Below, piece by piece: positions 1 through 9,329 of a stretch of 64,000 bases of DNA. A program made the translations under genes and the position numbers. The notes under the pieces were generated by a model. The model ran no database searches. It was not told the DNA's origin and saw only the letters and a program-made list of their open reading frames with translations. Position 1 is the first letter of the stretch. Every line of letters begins with the position of its first letter. The stretch is taken from the NCBI RefSeq assembly GCF_905171765.1, contig NC_053392.1, positions 412,228,299 to 412,292,298 of the forward strand. Direction: 5' to 3'. Source of the stretch: Bufo bufo. Its lineage: Eukaryota; Chordata; Amphibia; Anura; Bufonidae.

Positions 1-929
1 GGTTTTATGGACTGATGAAATGAGAGTGAGTCTTGATGGGCCAGATGGATGGGCCCGTGGCTGGATTGGTAAAGGGCAGAGAGCTCCGGTCCGACTCAGA
101 CGCCAGCAAGGTGGAGGTGGAGTACTGGTTTGGGCTGGTATCATCAAAGATGAGCTTGTGGGGCCTTTTCGGGTTGAGGATGGAGTCAAGCTCAACTCCC
201 AGTCCTACTGCCAGTTTCTGGAAGACACCTTCTTCAAGCAGTGGTACAGGAAGAAGTCTGCATCCTTCAAGAAAAACATGATTTTCATGCAGGACAATGC
301 TCCATCACACGCGTCCAAGTACTCCACAGCGTGGCTGGCAAGAAAGGGTATAAAAGAAGAAAATCTAATGACATGGCCTCCTTGTTCACCAGATCTGAAC
401 CCCATTGAGAACCTGTGGTCCATCATCAAATGTGAGATTTACAAGGAGGGAAAACAGTACACCTCTCTGAACAGTGTCTGGGAGGCTGTGGTTGCTGCTG
501 CACGCAATGTTGATGGTGAACAGATCAAAACACTGACAGAATCCATGGATGGCAGGCTTTTGAGTGTCCTTGCAAAGAAAGGTGGCTATATTGGTCACTG
601 ATTTGTTTTTGTTTTGTTTTTGAATGTCAGAAATGTATATTTGTGAATGTTGAGATGTTATTTTGGTTTCACTGGTAAAAATAAATAATTGAAATGGGTA
701 TATATTTGTTTTTTGTTAAGTTGCCTAATAATTAGGCACAGTAATAGTCACCTGCACACACAGATATCCCCCTAAAATAGCTAAAACTAAAAACAAACTA
801 AAAACTACTTCCAAAAATATTCAGCTTTGATATTAATGAGTTTTTTGGGTTCATTGAGAACATGGTTGTTGTTCAATAATAAAATTAATCCTCAAAAATA
901 CAACTTGCCTAATAATTCTGCACTCCCTG
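1..929 (+). mobile_element. Tc1/mariner element, right part, cut by window edge
   Basis: The element enters from the left edge of the window and ends at 929 (cactccctg), followed by the TA target dinucleotide at 930-931. The AT-rich word gcctaataatt occurs at 723-733 and again at 907-917, the inner and outer direct-repeat arrangement typical of Tc1-like termini with long inverted repeats. The left half with the DNA-binding domain lies outside the window. Bases 602-929 hold no gene and form the subterminal region. Confidence 0.9.
2..601 (+). CDS. Tc1/mariner transposase, catalytic half (DD37E), partial
   Basis: This is the C-terminal part of a cut-and-paste DNA transposase with an RNase-H-like DDE fold. 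The reading frame is open from base 2 to the stop at 599-601 without damage. The first catalytic Asp is in WTDE (codon at 14), the second in MQDNAPSH (codon at 293) and the Glu in NPIENLW (codon at 407). I count 37 residues between the second Asp and the Glu, so the signature is DD37E rather than the DD34E of Sleeping Beauty or Tc1. The protein ends LAKKGGYIGH. The paired-like DNA-binding half lies beyond the window edge, so whether the whole gene is intact is unknown. Confidence 0.9.
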   Translation, partial: VLWTDEMRVSLDGPDGWARGWIGKGQRAPVRLRRQQGGGGVLVWAGIIKDELVGPFRVEDGVKLNSQSYCQFLEDTFFKQWYRKKSASFKKNMIFMQDNAPSHASKYSTAWLARKGIKEENLMTWPPCSPDLNPIENLWSIIKCEIYKEGKQYTSLNSVWEAVVAAARNVDGEQIKTLTESMDGRLLSVLAKKGGYIGH

Positions 930-931
930 TA

Positions 932-1190
932 TGTACCCCCTAACTGCTTTTTTGGGCACACTACAGGGTTAAAAATAAGAAAGAGCGCTATATGCATTTT
1001 AGGCCTAGTTTGGTGATTTATACAGCCCATGACGATTGTAGAGGCTCTGCTATGAAGACAAAAAAAAGAAAACCTAAAGATGTGCTCACATTTTAGAAAC
1101 CACACCTATCACAGAATATACCAAGGACCCCATAGGTATTTTGCAAAAATGATTGCCCAGCAGATGGTGCAATTGCTATTTGCTACTACA
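932..1190. other. No gene seen; possible Penelope-like flank
   Basis: AT-rich sequence between the Tc1 end and the ribozyme motif. I see no coding capacity or terminal repeats. It may belong to the same retroelement remnant as the hammerhead motif that follows. Confidence 0.4.
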
Positions 1191-1242
1191 TGCTAACCTG
1201 ATGAAGGGGACATTTTGAGCCCCGAAACGCGTTGTTCTATGC
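1191..1242 (+). ncRNA. Hammerhead ribozyme motif, Penelope-like type
   Basis: All core elements of a hammerhead self-cleaving RNA are present in order. The CUGAUGA box is at 1198-1204. Helix II is GGGG (1206-1209) with CCCC (1220-1223). The GAAA box is at 1224-1227. A four-base loop CGCG is closed by a single A-U pair (A1227-T1232). T1233 is the cleavage-site nucleotide. Helix I pairs AAC (1195-1197) with GTT (1234-1236). One-pair stem III minimal hammerheads are known from Penelope-like elements and retrozymes, where they sit in the terminal repeats. An AATAAA lies just downstream (about 1260). I see no reverse transcriptase beside it, so it is probably a 5'-truncated copy. Cleavage activity is inference. 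Confidence 0.7.
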
Positions 1243-1970
1243 ACAATTACTTATTATGTAAATAAAGAAGATTCACCTACAGAGACGTATTGGAACCAGT
1301 GATTTTGCGCCTGATCAGAATTTCCTTTTACTACAAGAACCCTTTGGGGGATTGGGCACCCGATCCCAGACACTTCTTCTGCGGCTGCATTCACGGATCC
1401 TAAAGGTTTATATATACCTACAAATCTACAATAGAGTTGTATCTATTTTGCACAACCCTTAAAGGTGAGCACCTCTATTTTTCAAACAAATTCAGTTTGT
1501 GTTGAACGTACTACCCTATTGTGCGCCCCCCACCCCTCTTCTTTTGTCTCTACATCACCCTCGTGACCGAGGGGAATCTAGATTCGCCCGTGGTTATCAA
1601 GAGTACCTGTGGCTGGGGCTGACAGTGAGGAGTATTCTAGCTTGGACAGCGGCCACTGGCTGGTGGGCCAGGAAGGAGCGACTCGCTCTAGTGCCACTGG
1701 GAGGCGAGTCGCCGCTTGTTCGGTCCACGGAGGATGGGGAATGGACCCAGGAATCAGAAGATGGCGAGGATGGTCAGGGGGAGATGTCTGGGACTATGGT
1801 TGAGCCGGCTGGGGCAACTGTGGGTTCTGTGATCTTCCAAGAGCAAAGGATACAGCGATTAGCGGCTGCTGGGGCCCCTCCCCAGGGACAGTCAGGTGAG
1901 ACTACGTATGGGGGGGCAGGATAGCGGGGGGTAGTGTTGTATGGGGTGCGTCGGTGGGTACGGGGGAGGA
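1243..1970 (+). other. Retroelement debris, not resolved
   Basis: The first 250 bases look like 3' UTR of the ribozyme-bearing repeat. From about 1540 to 1925 an open stretch rich in Gly, Glu, Ser and Trp codons is followed by G-rich sequence. It lies directly upstream of an SGNH-hydrolase-like fragment in the same orientation and may be the N-terminal part of that broken ORF. I do not recognise a domain in it. Confidence 0.3.
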
Positions 1971-1971
1971 C

Positions 1972-2250
1972 TGTTCTTTGCGGGAATTGCTGGATGGGCT
2001 AAGTTGGCGGTCTGCAAGGTTGGTTGACCGACTGAATAAAGCACGGGCAAAAGTAAACAAGGACCTAGGTCGTTTTGTTAGACGTCAAGGTGGTTTTGTG
2101 GTACGTCATAAGGATTTTGGAGGTGGCATCTACAATGTTTTTGCGGCGGAACGGAGTTCATCTGAATGATGTGGGGATGGATCTGTGGACGTAGGGTTTG
2201 GAAATGGCTTTTAAGGTGTGGAGGGAGGAGCATAGGTGAGGTGACACCTA
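1972..2250 (+). pseudogene. SGNH/GDSL hydrolase-like fragment of an older Ngaro/DIRS element
   Basis: Frame 1954-2169 reads WRSARLVDRLNKARAKVNK and continues to a conserved tail. A one-base shift near 2150 brings in DGVHLNDVGMDLW, the C-terminal Asp-x-x-His block of SGNH hydrolases, then an in-frame TAG and FKVWREEH. Vertebrate Ngaro and DIRS-like retrotransposons often carry such an esterase-like ORF near their 3' end. The fragment is broken by the frameshift and the stop. It lies upstream of the A1 repeat of the Ngaro element at 2761, so I take it as the 3' remnant of a separate, older copy. Family assignment rests on recall of the motif. Confidence 0.5.
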
Positions 2251-2760
2251 TGTTCGTATGGTGGCAGGTAAAAAGGGGGATCCTGGGAGGCAAAACGTGG
2301 AATAGGTGCATGGCTCTCTCTCTCTTTTGGGCGTGCATCTAGAAGTTTTTTGTGGTGAATGGAAAACTGGGGGATCCTGTTTAGGCTAATAGCCCAGCAG
2401 GGGTATTATTGCGAGGAGTTGGTGCCCTTGGGTCGGAGAGTGCGGGTGAGGGTAAAGTTGGATTAAAGTTGGATTCAAATTCTGAATCATATGGGGAGGT
2501 TCGCGACTGGCGAATATAATTTTATTCGGATTGCCTTCTAGGATCCCTTAGCGTCATAGATGACATGTTGGATTAACTGTTAATCAATGTTATAACTTAT
2601 ATGGACATGTACAATTTTGGTGACAGTTGTATTGAAAATAAATTGCAGCTACGGCCTTTACACCAAGTTGGGCTGCTGAGTCTTTATTGGGGTCAAGGGT
2701 TAAGGGGATGTAAGCCAGTAATCTCTTCCATCACATGGAGTCATGGTTATTGGGCGATAC
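2251..2760 (+). other. Probable 3' untranslated region of the older Ngaro copy
   Basis: No coding sequence. AATAAA occurs at about 2637-2642 followed by a C/T-rich run, which would suit a retroelement 3' end. It stops exactly where the A1 repeat of the next Ngaro element starts. Confidence 0.35.
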
Positions 2761-2857
2761 GTACAGCAGGCTGGATTTCCAGCCTGCATTTGTGGGTGGG
2801 GCATAGGGTATTTACCTGCCGCACGGCCTCTCCAGGCTGTCGGCATCTCGTGGTGCC
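2761..2857 (+). repeat. Ngaro split repeat A1
   Basis: 97 bp from gtacagcaggctgg to tcgtggtgcc. By eye it matches A2 with about two substitutions. Confidence 0.88.
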
Positions 2858-3879
2858 ATCTCGTCGTGCGTGACGTCATTTTCTTGCGACTTCCGGTTCC
2901 GGCTTCTCCAGCGTGTGCGGTGCAGCGGCGGCACGCACTCTCCTGCTGGGCTACTTCGGTGAGTTTAACCCGGTCCATTTAATCTTTCAATATGTCCGGT
3001 GTCACAGGCGGCCGCCCCCAGCCGGGCGGTCCACACCGCCTTTACCTCAGTTTGCAGCGTTCTCACCGCTCTTCATCATCTGCTTGTTTGGTCCCCTGAT
3101 AAATCCAGGGACGCCCGTCACATTACCTAACTTCCCCTGTTCTCATGGCCTTATGTCATTCCTGCAAACGACGGCCTGCCCTACCAGACGTGCATGTTTC
3201 TTTGGAAAGCATCAGTATGCGATTAGGCGTCCCTCTCAAATTCAGTAAGGTGGACAGTGTTATATCACACACAGTCTGTGGAGCAGGTCGGGCCCCATTA
3301 CTGGATTATGGATGGCAGCTTGTTGTCTGAGGGATGTTATTTTTAAGTAACTAGTAGCCTCCCCCCTGTGTTTGCGGTGTCCCCAGGTTTAAAAAAAAAA
3401 AAAAGCAAGGTACAGAGTCCATAATACATCTTCATAGTCTGGGTACAGCAGGTATCATACATGAAGCGTTGCAAACAGAGCAAGGCATTACATAAAGTAT
3501 CTAAATGAGGCACAGTAACAGATGAAGTCCACCGCGCTCCCCAACTTTCCAGATTTTGGCCGGGCATCCCCTGGTTAAATTCCCTCCTGCCCCTGTGTTT
3601 TGCTGCGTCTATGTTCATCTGCCACACTATCTTTCATCATGCACTCTTTTCATGAGTCGCAGCATCCTCGGATGGCCTGGGTTCCATTTTCCCACGCCGA
3701 GGGACCTCCCTCAGGTCCAAGAGTCATGGATCCGCGGGTCTGGCCCGGTGGAGAACCCTCCAATCCGTCATTTGCATACTGCGTCTCATCAAGCAGCGCT
3801 TACAGTGCCACAGGTGTCGGTTGTTTTAAAAAAAAAAAAAACTCCATCACACTTTCACCACTTTTCACACTAGCACTAT
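2858..3879 (+). other. Ngaro 5' internal region, no intact gene
   Basis: Gag should lie here. I see only short broken frames, two A-runs (about 3390-3403 and 3828-3841) and no zinc knuckle. It is presumably a decayed or deleted gag and leader. Confidence 0.5.
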
Positions 3880-4097
3880 CATACGTTCAGGTCTTCTTCG
3901 TGTCCTGTCGCCTGATACGTTCAGGTCTTCTTTGTGTCCTGTTGCCTGATACGTTCAGGTTTTCTTCGTGTCCTGTTGCCTGATACGTTCAGGTTTTCTT
4001 CGTGTCCTGTTGCCTGATACGTTCAGGTTTTCATCGTGTCCTGTTGCCTGATACGTTCAGGTTTTCTTAGTGTCCTGTTGCCTGGTCTACTCAGGTC
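3880..4097 (+). repeat. 34-bp minisatellite inside the Ngaro element
   Basis: About six tandem copies of a 34-bp unit (gatacgttcaggtcttcttc...) start at 3880, 3914, 3948, 3982, 4016 and 4050, followed by a degenerate copy at 4084. The array lies just upstream of the RT ORF. Confidence 0.9.
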
Positions 4098-5515
4098 TTG
4101 TTCACTGCTCAATTTGTTCATCTACTAAAGTCACTGTCCTTTTGCATCGGCCAACAGCACCATGACCCCAATTTCGTTCTGTTCCTCAAAAAGGGTTTTT
4201 CCGAGGGTTTTCATACAGGGTTAGTCACCCTTCCGCAGGTCACTTGTGAATGCCCCAACCTTCTCTCATCCTTGGCAGACCCTGCGGTGGTGGAGGAATT
4301 GTTGGAGGCAGAATTGCAGAAAGGCTTCATGATTGGCCCATTTGTCGAATCCCCCTTCCTCGTGTACTGGGTCAGCCCCATAGGCTTAGTTGTAAAGAAA
4401 TCTTCAAATAAAAAAAGATTAATTTACGATCAGTCTGCTCCTCATGCATCCAACACCCCCAGCCTCAATTCTCTGGTCCCGTCAGATGAATTCTCCATGC
4501 AGTATTCTTCTCTGGACGAAGCCATACAACTCATCCTACAGGTCGGAGCAGGAGCTTGGTTGTCAAAGGCAGACATTTCGGATGCCTTTAAGCTGCTGCC
4601 AATCCTGCCTCACCTGTGGAAGTTTTATGGCATTAAATGGAGAGCAAAGTATTATTTTGCCACCCGCCACGATTTTCTGCTCAATGAGCAGGCTGAACAC
4701 GTTCCGGACAGGCTGGACAGCCTTCTTAGCCTGTTCAGTAACTTGAACGTCCCAGTGGCCCCCTCAAAGGTTGAGGGCCCTTCCAGGGTAATCACCTTCT
4801 TAGGTATCACCCTAGACACCATCAAAATGGAGGCCAGACTTCCCCTGGACAAGTTAATTAGGCTAAAGGACTCAGTGGCCAGGCTCGTGGGTACCCGCAC
4901 GGTGTCAAAGCTGGAACTCCAATCGTTGTTGGGGTCGTTCAACTTTGCCGCCAAGATCATGCCGCAGGGCAGATCATTGACCTCCGGCCGACTCAGACTC
5001 CTCCCAACGGCCTCAGATCAGCATGCCCTCATCCATCTCGAACGCGATGCGTTGGCTGATCTGGCCATGTGGTCAGTTTTCTTGTCCAGCTGGAACGGCA
5101 TCTCTCTCTTTGTTCCCCAGTGGAACGACTCCTCTCCCTTGGTGTTTTCCGATGCTGCCGCATCCCTCGGTTTTGGAGCCATTTGCGGGGACCAGTGGTT
5201 TGCAGGTCCTTGGCCCGCGCAGGTCTCTTCAGATCAGGAGGCCGCCAAATCCTCTCCCCTGCTCGAAGTGTACCCCATCATAGCAGCGGCTCTTCTCTGG
5301 GGGCAGTCATGGAGAAATAGGCCAGTATGCTTCATGACGGACAACCAAGCGGTTGTCGACATCCTCGCTAAGGGTTTGGTCCAGCTCCCCCAAGGTCATG
5401 CGTCTAGTTCGCAAACTCACCTGGCTGTCTTTGCAACAAAATTTCCACGTCATCTGTAGGCACATAGAGGGCAAAAAGAACACCGCAGCCGATGCCCTTT
5501 CCCGATTAAACTTCA
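4098..5515 (+). pseudogene. Ngaro/DIRS reverse transcriptase-RNase H, catalytic box deleted
   Basis: Frame 4098-5459 carries a DIRS-type RT: the N-terminal GFMIGPF block, KKRLIYDQSAPH, SKADISDAFKLLPI (motif A Asp), then FATR joined directly to HDFLL. The segment that should hold the LDD box (about 35 residues by comparison with relatives) is missing, so polymerase activity must be lost. The connection domain follows (FLGITLDTIKMEARLP, LLGSFNFAAKIMPQGR). RNase H residues appear in VFSDAA, EVYPI and MTDNQAVV. A frameshift near 5385-5395 moves the end of RNase H (KKNTAADALSR) into another frame that runs on to 5595. The adjoining ORF is the tyrosine recombinase. Confidence 0.85.
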
Positions 5516-5594
5516 ATTTATTCTTTCAGATCATGCCAAGAGCTCGGAGAATTGGAATCAACACTCCAGGGTTCGAAGCCCTGATCATGGATTA

Positions 5595-6587
5595 GATAAG
5601 TACATTTCGGCAGCCCACGGTCTCATCCGCAAGTCACTCTCGGCCAATTCAGCCCGGAACTATCAAACGGGGTGGAACACCTTCAAACGATTTTCATGCC
5701 TTCATCCTAGGGGGGACAGGGACAAGGTCTCCTTCGTCCTGGCCTTCTTGGCGTACTGCCATAAGGAGCTCAGGTTATCTCACAACACCATCAGACTCTA
5801 CGTAGCGGGCATCCAGCATCACTACATGATCAATCATCCCAGTCATATCTCCTTCTTTTCTTCCCAGGCGGTCAAGGCAGTCTTGAGAGGCATCCAGAAG
5901 CTCTCCTCTCCGTCCACTCCCACCAGACAACCAGTCACAGGGGATTTATTTCAAAAGTTTTCTGCCGCCCTAGATGGTAATCCTTTCGGGCCATTCAAAA
6001 GTTTGATCCTCAAAGCTGCCCTCTACCTCAGCTTCTATGGGTTCCTCAGGCCAGGGGAGTTCTGCTGCACCTCAGCCCAAAACTCAGGGCCAGTAATTAG
6101 TCAGCTCCACCATAATCTCGACCATTTCTTTTTCCTCCTACCTTCTTCTAAAACCTCCCAAGTCGGTCCACCGGTTCAGATCGAGTATTTCAATTCCTTC
6201 AATCTTTGGTGCCCAGTGGCAGTGCTCAACCAACTGCTCTCCACTCTCCGTGACAGAAATCCCGACAGTCCCTTACTGCCATTTCCCGTGCTCTCACTGA
6301 TTTCTGCGCAGTTCATCAAACATATTCGCACTCTAGCTTCAGGTCTAGGGTTTCACGCTGCCTCCATATCCTGGCACTCCTTCCGCATCGGGGCCGCGTC
6401 CGCGGCATCCAAACATGGCGTCCCAGCTCACATCATATGCAAAATGGGACGGTGGCAATCTTCAGGTTTTTCCCGTTACATTCCACATCCACAGGTCGAG
6501 ATCGCCAAAGCTTTTTCTAATTTGGTGCTGTCAATTTCTCAATCAATAAACTGCCTAAATTCATGGCTTACCCGCATACATGGCTAA
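5595..6587 (+). CDS. Tyrosine recombinase of the Ngaro element
   Basis: This enzyme replaces the integrase of LTR elements and inserts circular DNA by strand exchange through a 3'-phosphotyrosine. The frame is open from upstream of 5595 to the stop at 6585-6587. The core-binding domain covers NSARNYQTGWNTFKRF to SHNTIRLYVAGIQHHY. Catalytic residues are visible: Arg in GFLRPGE, His and Arg in WHSFRIGAASAA, and the terminal nucleophile Tyr in FSRYIPHP. No internal stop is seen. The natural start is unclear because upstream frames overlap the broken RNase H tail; the first ATG in frame is at 5754 or later. The stop lies inside B1, so the last residues are encoded by the split repeat. Confidence 0.85.
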   Translation, partial: DKYISAAHGLIRKSLSANSARNYQTGWNTFKRFSCLHPRGDRDKVSFVLAFLAYCHKELRLSHNTIRLYVAGIQHHYMINHPSHISFFSSQAVKAVLRGIQKLSSPSTPTRQPVTGDLFQKFSAALDGNPFGPFKSLILKAALYLSFYGFLRPGEFCCTSAQNSGPVISQLHHNLDHFFFLLPSSKTSQVGPPVQIEYFNSFNLWCPVAVLNQLLSTLRDRNPDSPLLPFPVLSLISAQFIKHIRTLASGLGFHAASISWHSFRIGAASAASKHGVPAHIICKMGRWQSSGFSRYIPHPQVEIAKAFSNLVLSISQSINCLNSWLTRIHG

Positions 6588-6671
6588 AGGCACACCACTA
6601 GCCAAGTTAGGTTCAACCGTATCCAGTTCTCTCACCTTCGTCCAGTACTCCTCCCGGAGCCTTGACTACAA
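6564..6671 (+). repeat. Ngaro split repeat B1
   Basis: 108 bp from tggcttacccgcatac to gccttgactacaa. It overlaps the recombinase stop codon and abuts A2. Confidence 0.88.
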
Positions 6672-6768
6672 GTACAGCAGGCTGGATTTCCAGCCTGCAT
6701 TTGTGGGAGGGGCATAGGGTATTTACCTGCCGCTCGGCCTCTCCAGGCTGTCGGCATCTCGTGGTGCC
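6672..6768 (+). repeat. Ngaro split repeat A2
   Basis: 97 bp copy of A1, starting at the base after B1. A further 68 bp (6769-6836) separates it from B2. Confidence 0.88.
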
Positions 6769-6836
6769 CCACCCTATCCTCCCTCATTTCCAGTCTCACT
6801 TCAAGCTCAGACTTCTTAGGGTTTGCCCCCTTTTCT

Positions 6837-6944
6837 TGGCTTACCCGCGTACATGGCTAAAGGCACACCACTAGCCAAGTTAGGTTCAACCGTATCCAGT
6901 TCTCTCACCTTTGTCCAGTACTCCTCCCGGAGCCTTGACCACAA
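6837..6944 (+). repeat. Ngaro split repeat B2, 3' end of element
   Basis: 108 bp copy of B1 with about three substitutions. It marks the 3' boundary of the Ngaro element. Confidence 0.88.
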
Positions 6945-7220
6945 ATAACATTTGCAGAGACCCTGAGCTACCAGTACAGTGGAAACCTCCAATAGGTGAT
7001 CCCATTTTGGATTTTGACATCACAGGTATTTTGCAAAAAATAAAAATTGTTTTACATACATATGGCATTTCAGTACCCAGAATGCTATGCCCAACTCGTA
7101 CCATCTGAGACACACCATGCCCTTAAAATATTAGGTGGGTTGCACCGCCCCCGTCATTGAACCCCATCAGATGCTGTGTTCATGAGGGCTTTCAGGGATT
7201 AATCAGTTAAAAAAATATAT
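6945..7220. other. No gene; decayed interspersed repeat
   Basis: The phrase cagtggaaacctccaataggtgatcccatttt resembles the repeat type inside 17590-21169 (gaccccatt...gaaactac), suggesting a piggyBac-like fragment. No termini are visible. Confidence 0.3.
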
Positions 7221-7430
7221 AATACTCACCTTATCCATTTGAGAACAAAGAGGCAACCACAGCCATCTTGATTATAGATCCTGCGCAAAATCTTGTCCGA
7301 TGCATGATGACATCATCATGCTGGCCGGTGTGTTGAAGTCATATGTCCCTGATCACGAGATTTAGAGTGGGATCTTCAATCAAGATGGCCGTGGTGACCT
7401 CTTCGTGCTCAAATGGATGAGGTGAGTATG
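7221..7430. repeat. Foldback (palindromic MITE-like) element
   Basis: The arm at 7221-7282 (tactcaccttatccatttgag...) is an imperfect inverted copy of 7370-7430 (...caaatggatgaggtgagta), including agccatcttgatt against aatcaagatggc. The centre is near 7325. No coding sequence. A similar arm (ttactcacctcatgcacttgaac) occurs at about 37529, so the family recurs in this window. Confidence 0.7.
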
Positions 7431-7922
7431 ATTTTTTTTTTACAGCCATTTCAGAGAAAATTGATTCATTACCACGAAGCACGAGGAAATTCGGCTTCAC
7501 GACAAATTGAATTTTCCCTGAAATTCAGATCAAAGTCCACTTCGGATACATCTATTCGCTCAACTCTAGTTATTACCATCAATCATGCATTTACCCATAG
7601 CCAAATATGTCACTATCAGTCTGACATTGCTGATGCTGTCATTATGTTAAAAAGCTTGAATAAGGTTGGATACAGTCCTAGGAGACCCCGGAGTGTTATA
7701 AAAACTTTTCAGGGCAATCTGTGCACTTTTTATCCAGTATAAATTTATTCATACTCAGATCAAATCTTCATACCGATTCATTAGAATTGAAACCTTAAAT
7801 TTAAAAAAAAATTACTCATTTCTAATTATGACCATGTGCATAAGGCCTAACATATAATTTGGTATTTTCTCATTACATATCATAGGAGGACAACTACCAG
7901 GTGGAAAGGATTATTATGCACT
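7431..7922. other. No gene; possible hAT-type terminus
   Basis: attcgctcaactcta at 7554-7568 matches the right terminus of the hAT at 10258-17164 (gttcgttcaactcta). It may be the end of a decayed non-autonomous hAT for which I cannot find the left end. The rest is AT-rich with no ORF of note. Confidence 0.35.
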
Positions 7923-7924
7923 TA

Positions 7925-9186
7925 CAGTGCTGCCCATAATTATTAATACCCCTGGCAAATTTTGACTCTAAGTTACTTTTATTCAACCAGCAAGTAATTT
8001 TTTGACGGGAAATGACATAGGTGTCTCCGAAAAGATAATAAGACGATGTACAAGAGGCATTATTGTGGGAAAAAAAAACATTTCTCAGCTTTTATTTACA
8101 TTTGAGCAAAAAGTGTCCAGTCCAAAATTATTCATACCCTTCTCAATAATCAATGGAAAAGCCTTTATTGGCTATTACAGCAATCAAACGCTTCCTATAA
8201 TTGCAGACCAGCTTTTATCATGTCTCCACAGGTATTTTTGCCCATTCATCTTTAGCAATGAGCTCCAAATCTATCAGGTTGGAGGGTCTTCTTGCCATCT
8301 CCCTGATCTTTAGCTCCCTCCACAGATTCTCAATTGGATTCAAGTCTGGACTCTGGCTGGGCCACTCCAAAACGTTAATGTTGTTGTCTGCTAACCATTT
8401 CTTCACCACTTTTGCTGTGTGTTTTGGGTCATTGTCATGCTGAAATGTCCACTGGTGCTCAAGGCCAAGTTTCTCTGCAGGCTGCCTGATGTTGTCGTTG
8501 AGAATCATCATGTATTGCTCTTTTTTCATGGTGCCGTTTACTGTGATTAGGTTCCCTGGTCCATTGGCTGAAAAACACCCCCAAAGCATTAGGTTCCCAC
8601 CACCATGTTTGACCTTGGGGATGGTGTTCTTTGGGTTGAAGGCTTCTCCTTTTTTACGCCAAATGAAGGAAACATCATTGTGACCAAACAATTAAATTTT
8701 TGTTTCATATGACCATAACACAGAAGACCAGAAGTCTTCTTCTTTGTCCAGATGAGCTTTTGCTTTTGTGTGCCTTATCTGGAGAAGTGGCGTCCTCCTT
8801 GGTCTGCATTGTGCAGTGTCCGTTGGATTGTCTGCCTTGAGACATTGCCACCAGCAAAGCCCAGATGCACCAGGATGGCCTTGGTGGTGATCCTTGGATT
8901 CTTTTTCACCTCTCTAACTATCCTCCTGGCCAGCACAGGTGTCACTTTTGGCTTCCGACCACGTCGTCTGAGATTTTCCACAGTGCAGAACATCTTGAAT
9001 TTTTTGCTCAAATGTAAATAAAAGCTGAGAATTGTTTTTTTTCCACAATAATGCCTCTTGTACATCATCTTATTATCTTTTGGGAGACACCTATGTCATT
9101 TCCCATCAAAAAATTACTTGCTGGTTGAATAAAAGTAACTTTAAGTCAAAATTTGCCAGGGGTATGAATAATTATGGGCAGCACTG
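7925..9186 (-). mobile_element. Tc1-like element, non-autonomous copy
   Basis: It begins CAGTGCTGCCCATAATTATT at 7925 and ends in the inverted complement at 9186, with TA on both sides (7923-7924 and 9187-9188). The terminal inverted repeats are long, about 190-200 bp, of the Sleeping Beauty type. The transposase gene lies on the minus strand and is broken. At 1262 bp the element is somewhat shorter than a complete one. Confidence 0.93.
8218..9068 (-). pseudogene. Tc1 transposase pseudogene, DD34E
   Basis: Two frames hold the remains. 8775-9068 carries the second DNA-binding part (RRRGRKPKVTP, ...RQTIQRTLH), with its N-terminus running into the terminal repeat because the first helix-turn-helix is deleted. 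8218-8691 carries the catalytic core: [26 protein letters not shown] with the second Asp, and NPIENLW with the Glu 34 residues later. The region with the first Asp (8692-8774) is out of frame and eroded, and the C-terminus stops early (WAKIPVET). It cannot encode a working transposase. Confidence 0.9.
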
Positions 9187-9329
9187 TATATATGTACAGT
9201 TATAAACATATATACTACGGATAAGCAAAGCTATTCTGAACTACGCTAACTTGATTCATACCAAATTTTCCAAAATCTTTGGGTTTTAACTGTTGTGGTT
9301 TTGTCAAGACTGTGACTGTGTTGTCATGT

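Larger units (their letters stand above)
2761..6944 (+). mobile_element. Ngaro-type tyrosine-recombinase retrotransposon
   Basis: The element has the split direct repeats that define Ngaro elements. A1 (2761-2857) recurs as A2 (6672-6768). B1 (6564-6671) recurs as B2 (6837-6944). B1 and A2 abut exactly at 6671/6672, giving A1-ORFs-B1-A2-B2. Between them lie a degenerate 5' region, an RT/RNase H ORF and a tyrosine recombinase ORF, in the usual order. Ngaro elements integrate through a circular intermediate by site-specific recombination and make no TSD; none is visible. At about 4.2 kb, with no intact gag, this copy is shortened. RT and RNase H are damaged, so it is not autonomous. Confidence 0.88.
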
